A stretch of 64,000 nucleotides of DNA, from the NCBI GenBank assembly GCA_002305275.1, contig DBQO01000037.1, forward strand, positions 1 through 64,000, written 5' to 3'. The notes below the pieces were generated by a model. It was not told the DNA's origin and searched no databases. It was given only the letters and a program-made list of their open reading frames with translations. This DNA is from Bacteroidales bacterium UBA1392 (lineage in GTDB: Bacteria > Bacteroidota > Bacteroidia > Bacteroidales > UBA932). Positions 60,817 to 64,000 of this stretch are shown in pieces. A program made the position numbers and the translations under genes. Each line of letters begins with the position of its first letter. Position 1 is the first letter of the stretch.

Positions 60817-63060
60817 ATGAAAACTTTATCAAAACTTAGCACGCTCATTGCATTCATTTTCACTATGGTGCTGACATCCTGCGAACAACCCATAATCACG
60901 CCGGTAAAGGAGAATTCAACCGAAGAAATATTATCTTTTATACAAAATACTTATAAGGTGGACTATATGGAAGCCCACGAAACTTATTATAAAATAGTAT
61001 TCGACAATCCTACGCCATTTACACTCAACAAAGAATACCCTGACGGAATCAAAGAGATAATTCTTCATCAAACGGATATTTACAGTATAAATGATGACAG
61101 TGTGAACATATCCATCGTCTTTCAGAACGGAAAGTCCGTTACATTGAGATACGCTCCATGGATCGACATAGAATTTAATCGTACAATTATTTCTTTTGGT
61201 GAACAGAAAAAACCCGAAACCTTATCATTCATTGTCAAAAAAAGCGATTATGAAATTGGTGAAATAAAAGTTGAAGGACACGAAGAATATGCCACTTGCG
61301 AAGTAACTTATGATAAGGAAAAAGGAAAAGGCACAATCCTCTTCACACCCATTACCGATGAATATTTCCAAATGACCATAAAACTTACCGTTTCACACGA
61401 TAAAAGAAGTCGTTTTTGGAATCTTCCGATGGTAAGAGCCAATTTCAAATTTGAAGACGGCACTACTGAAAAATCATTTGAATTTCCCGAATATCCGAGA
61501 ATATTTGGTTTACAACTTGATAGATACGACACTACGGTATTTACAGTAGTCCCGAAAAACAGTTCGGGTTGGTTGAAAGTTGAAGTTGATCACTATAAAC
61601 TCAACAATGAAGACAAAACGAAAATATGTTTTACCTTCAATGAGAATATCGGAACTACCTTGCGCAGTGCCAAAATCGCTATAAAGAGCAATAGCACTGA
61701 CAAGGAACTCGTTGTGAATATCTCACAGATTGGCGACCAAATGGAAGGTTCATTCAAAAAAGGCTTATATGCTTTTTACAATGCATTAAACGGAAATCAA
61801 TGGAGAAACAACGACAATTGGTTGTCCGATAAACCTTATTACGAATGGCATGGCCTCAGGTATAATAGCGATTATGGTGAAGTTGACTGGAACGGAACGA
61901 AAATGACCGTTTACGGCGGAACTTATGATAAATGGTTGTGGAGAACTGAAAATAATAACCTTCAGGGTGAAATCCCGATGGAATTTTGGCAGATAAGCAA
62001 GTATTTTACTTCAATTGAAATGACATACGATTATTTGCCCACTTCCACCGTTCCTGCGTGTGTTTGGCATGAAAATTTGGAATTTCTCGTTCTTGATGGA
62101 ACCCACATGAATGTACCGTTGACGGCAAATATCACAAACGCCAAAAAATTGTTTTATCTCAGACTCCGTAACTGCAATATCGGAGAAATACCTGAATATC
62201 TTTGTGAATTGACTGACTTGAGATGGATTGATTTTTCTAACCCGGATCCTATAGATGATAAAATCAGACTTACAGGTCAAATACCAAGAAATATTGGAAA
62301 ACTTAAAAATCTTGAATGTATCGATTTGAGTGAAAACCCTAAATTCAGCGGTACTATTCCTGACAGTTTTTATGAACTTCAAAATCTCCTTGTACTTGAC
62401 ATACAATACACAAATATCGGCGGAATGCTTTCGAGCAAAATAAAAAATCTAACCAAACTTTACCGATTCAAAATTGCTAACTGTGATTTTCAGGGAGAAT
62501 GTCCCGAAGAAATTGGAAATTTGAAAGAACTTCAGTTTTGGAATATAGAAAGAAACCGATTTTCAAAATTGCCTCAATTTACAAGATATCGTGGAAATAG
62601 AGTTAATTTTAAATACAGATGGCATTTGGGCGGATTTACTGTAACATATTTCCCATTACAAAGAAAATCCGATTTTCAGCGTCCTGACGATTATTTTTAT
62701 TACGAACCTGTTGAAATTACGGTTAATGGAATAACTTATCAGGTAATGGCCTTAAGGTTCCGCTATGGGTACGAAAATTATCTTCCATTCCCCAAATGGG
62801 CTCAAATAAAGTGGGGTATGCGTCAATGGGATATAATACCTTATATTGATGGCAAATCAGGCGGCAAATATCCTGAATGGCCTTATGCCGATGATTTACA
62901 ATATTCCGCTGAAGAATATTACTACGATGGTAAAGATTGGAGACACCCTAAACTTCAATATCCTGCCCGTGAATATGTTTTCGACGGTACGAATTGGATA
63001 CATGATCCGACTTGTCCGTGGGATGCGGAAATCGACGATACCCGACAAGAACCACTGTAA
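60817..63060 (+). CDS. Leucine-rich-repeat surface lipoprotein
   Basis: 747 residues. Lipobox MVLTSC (Cys22). A beta-rich BACON-like region (about 120-310, with VVNISQIGD at the end), then GLYAFYNALNGNQWRNNDNWLSD and plant-like LRRs (LFYLRLRNCNIGEIPEYLCELTDLRWIDFSN, GQIPRNIGKLKNLECIDLSENPKFSGTIPDSFYELQNL, split). C-terminal tyrosine-rich repeats (YDGKDWRHPKLQYPAREYVFDGTNWIHDP). Lower GC than neighbours by eye. Likely binds host or microbial proteins. Confidence 0.8.
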   Translation: MKTLSKLSTLIAFIFTMVLTSCEQPIITPVKENSTEEILSFIQNTYKVDYMEAHETYYKIVFDNPTPFTLNKEYPDGIKEIILHQTDIYSINDDSVNISIVFQNGKSVTLRYAPWIDIEFNRTIISFGEQKKPETLSFIVKKSDYEIGEIKVEGHEEYATCEVTYDKEKGKGTILFTPITDEYFQMTIKLTVSHDKRSRFWNLPMVRANFKFEDGTTEKSFEFPEYPRIFGLQLDRYDTTVFTVVPKNSSGWLKVEVDHYKLNNEDKTKICFTFNENIGTTLRSAKIAIKSNSTDKELVVNISQIGDQMEGSFKKGLYAFYNALNGNQWRNNDNWLSDKPYYEWHGLRYNSDYGEVDWNGTKMTVYGGTYDKWLWRTENNNLQGEIPMEFWQISKYFTSIEMTYDYLPTSTVPACVWHENLEFLVLDGTHMNVPLTANITNAKKLFYLRLRNCNIGEIPEYLCELTDLRWIDFSNPDPIDDKIRLTGQIPRNIGKLKNLECIDLSENPKFSGTIPDSFYELQNLLVLDIQYTNIGGMLSSKIKNLTKLYRFKIANCDFQGECPEEIGNLKELQFWNIERNRFSKLPQFTRYRGNRVNFKYRWHLGGFTVTYFPLQRKSDFQRPDDYFYYEPVEITVNGITYQVMALRFRYGYENYLPFPKWAQIKWGMRQWDIIPYIDGKSGGKYPEWPYADDLQYSAEEYYYDGKDWRHPKLQYPAREYVFDGTNWIHDPTCPWDAEIDDTRQEPL

Positions 63061-63347
63061 ACAGAACACAATCACTGGAATGGATGATAACGATTAATAA
63101 ACATTAAAAAAATGCCACAAATTGTGAACTGGCTAGATTTTGTATCTTTGACTTTCGGCAATGATGTTGTACGGTACTGCTCCGGAAAGAATTCAGCAAA
63201 GTCAACGACATGCCGGATGAAATCCGAAATAAGATTGCCGGTGCGTTCGGTCAAAGATTTCGCATTATACTAAGAACAAACATTTCGGCCTCAAAACTTG
63301 CTGTATCAAACAATTATGTGTAAATTTGTAAATGGAAGAAACTCCAA
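63061..63347. other. Intergenic region with two promoters and a possible gene remnant
   Basis: Promoter 1: TTG 63122-63124, 18 bases, TATCTTTG 63143-63150. Promoter 2: TTG 63298-63300, 20 bases, TAAATTTG 63321-63328. Between them one frame reads RKEFSKVNDMPDEIRNKIAG and continues to a stop at 63318-63320, without a start codon near the box; it may be the remains of a gene. Confidence 0.5.
63298..63328 (+). promoter_or_regulatory. Promoter of the AbiE-like pair
   Basis: TTG, 20 bases, TAAATTTG; the antitoxin ATG is 20 bases after the box. Confidence 0.75.
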
Positions 63348-63719
63348 ATGGTTAAAGAAGTTTCATCTAATTTAGACATGACATCACAGCAAAATCATAA
63401 ACGACTGACTTTCCTTGATGACTGGGAAAAACACGCAGATTGTAAGTATCCCCGTTCGCTGCTTTGGGATTACAATATGGATAATCCTGACTGGGAAAAA
63501 CTCTCAACAATAGCGGTTCTCCGCGTCCTTGAACTTGGCAGAAAAGAAGACTACTACGCGCTGTACAACATCTACGGAGGGCCACAGAAAGTCGCTGAAA
63601 TTGTCAAAAAAATCCCCTCAATGAACCCTAAAGAGGCAAATTGGGCCTCACTATTATTCGGCATAGATAAGGAAAAAATGTTATGTTACAAAAGGAAACA
63701 GTCGAGGAAGGCACTTTAA
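63348..63719 (+). CDS. Antitoxin-like protein, DUF6922-like
   Basis: 123 residues. SLLWDYNMDNPDWEKLSTIAVLRVLELG and NWASLLFGIDKEKMLCY match the small proteins that precede AbiEii-type nucleotidyltransferases in Bacteroidetes (recalled as DUF6922). Overlaps the next gene by 37 bases, a coupled pair. Putative antitoxin. Confidence 0.75.
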   Translation: MVKEVSSNLDMTSQQNHKRLTFLDDWEKHADCKYPRSLLWDYNMDNPDWEKLSTIAVLRVLELGRKEDYYALYNIYGGPQKVAEIVKKIPSMNPKEANWASLLFGIDKEKMLCYKRKQSRKAL

Positions 63720-64000
63720 AACTACTAAAAAGGTTAATGGAAGACGAGAAACTCTCTAGTTTCAACCTCGTTGGTGGTACAGCGCTTGCGCTTCAGATTG
63801 GGCATAGGAAAAGTGTAGACCTTGATCTTTTCACCGAACAAGATTTCGACTTCCTTTCCCTTATGCATTATCTCCAAGATGAATATGGCTTCATAACCAG
63901 AAAATATGGTACTAATACTCTAATTGGAACAATCAAAACAACGAAAAGTGAAATTAAGGTAGATTTTATAAAGACAATTGGTCACCATACGCTTCCCATA
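63683..64000 (+). CDS. AbiEii/AbiGii-type nucleotidyltransferase toxin (3' truncated by window)
   Basis: ATG at 63683; at least 106 residues visible. NLVGGTALALQIGHRKSVDLDLFTE is the AbiEii signature: GG-x-A-x-A loop and D-x-D metal site of the nucleotidyltransferase fold. Type IV toxin-antitoxin / abortive-infection partner of the preceding gene. The C-terminal part is outside the window. Confidence 0.88.
   Translation, partial: MLQKETVEEGTLKLLKRLMEDEKLSSFNLVGGTALALQIGHRKSVDLDLFTEQDFDFLSLMHYLQDEYGFITRKYGTNTLIGTIKTTKSEIKVDFIKTIGHHTLPI

Overview
The window looks like a chromosomal segment of a member of the order Bacteroidales. Many genes are preceded by the Bacteroidetes promoter pattern (TTG or TTTG, about 19-20 bases, then TAnnTTTG). 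There is a type V (FimA/Mfa-type) fimbrial locus, several fimbrillin-like and FISUMP-type lipoproteins, an Oar-type TonB-dependent receptor, DUF3575, DUF2807 and DUF1846 proteins, and an AddAB-type nuclease pair. The genus cannot be fixed from sequence alone. No rRNA, tRNA, CRISPR array, transposase or prophage was seen.

Layout. 1-860: 3' part of a beta-lactamase-like serine hydrolase. 1328-4856: cassette A, a 45-residue peptide gene followed by two paralogous lipoproteins (fimbrillin-like front, FISUMP-like back). 4918-7197 (minus): membrane dipeptidase, transaldolase-like aldolase and guanine deaminase. 7319-9277: ECF sigma factor, putative anti-sigma factor and a DUF2807 protein. 9274-15701 (minus): valS-tatA-tatC-ABC-F-rlmB. 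15827-18761 (minus): recQ-kdsC-maf. 18870-24080: PEP carboxykinase and a large TonB-dependent receptor. 24381-27895 (minus): cassette B, the same order of peptide plus two lipoproteins as cassette A but inverted. 28412-34718: DUF1846 protein, two small hypotheticals, a 1002-residue Ig-repeat lipoprotein and a DUF2202 ferritin-like lipoprotein. 34947-42132: an outer-membrane barrel, then a compact operon of LolA-like protein, two FtsX-type permeases, LolD-like ATPase, outer-membrane barrel and alpha/beta-hydrolase lipoprotein. 42239-48734: type V fimbrial operon with a divergent lipoprotein. 48753-51046 (minus): aroB and an aroE-aroK fusion. 51165-57895: AddB-like and AddA-like. 57941-59985: PhzF, GNAT and SGNH hydrolase. 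60049-60685: two candidate small RNAs and a 48-residue membrane peptide gene. 60817-64000: LRR lipoprotein and an AbiE-like toxin-antitoxin pair that runs off the window.

The most interesting element is the pair of inverted, paralogous cassettes A and B. The two tiny peptides share a strongly conserved core (EQYTAPDIEV...DIELTQNIL) and a C-terminal tail (LPPxGDGxxAW). The differences inside the core are nearly all synonymous, which indicates selected protein-coding genes. A very similar tail (VGDGDDW) appears as a C-terminal extension on only one of the four lipoproteins, the one next to the cassette A peptide. This points to an undescribed peptide-plus-surface-lipoprotein system, possibly with a tail that is recognised or processed. 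Other points worth checking are the LolA/ABC/barrel/hydrolase export operon, start codons lying only 4-7 bases after promoter boxes, the candidate small RNAs at 60.07-60.42 kb, the repeats upstream of the 1002-residue lipoprotein, and a Fur/PerR-like palindrome beside the DUF2202 gene.
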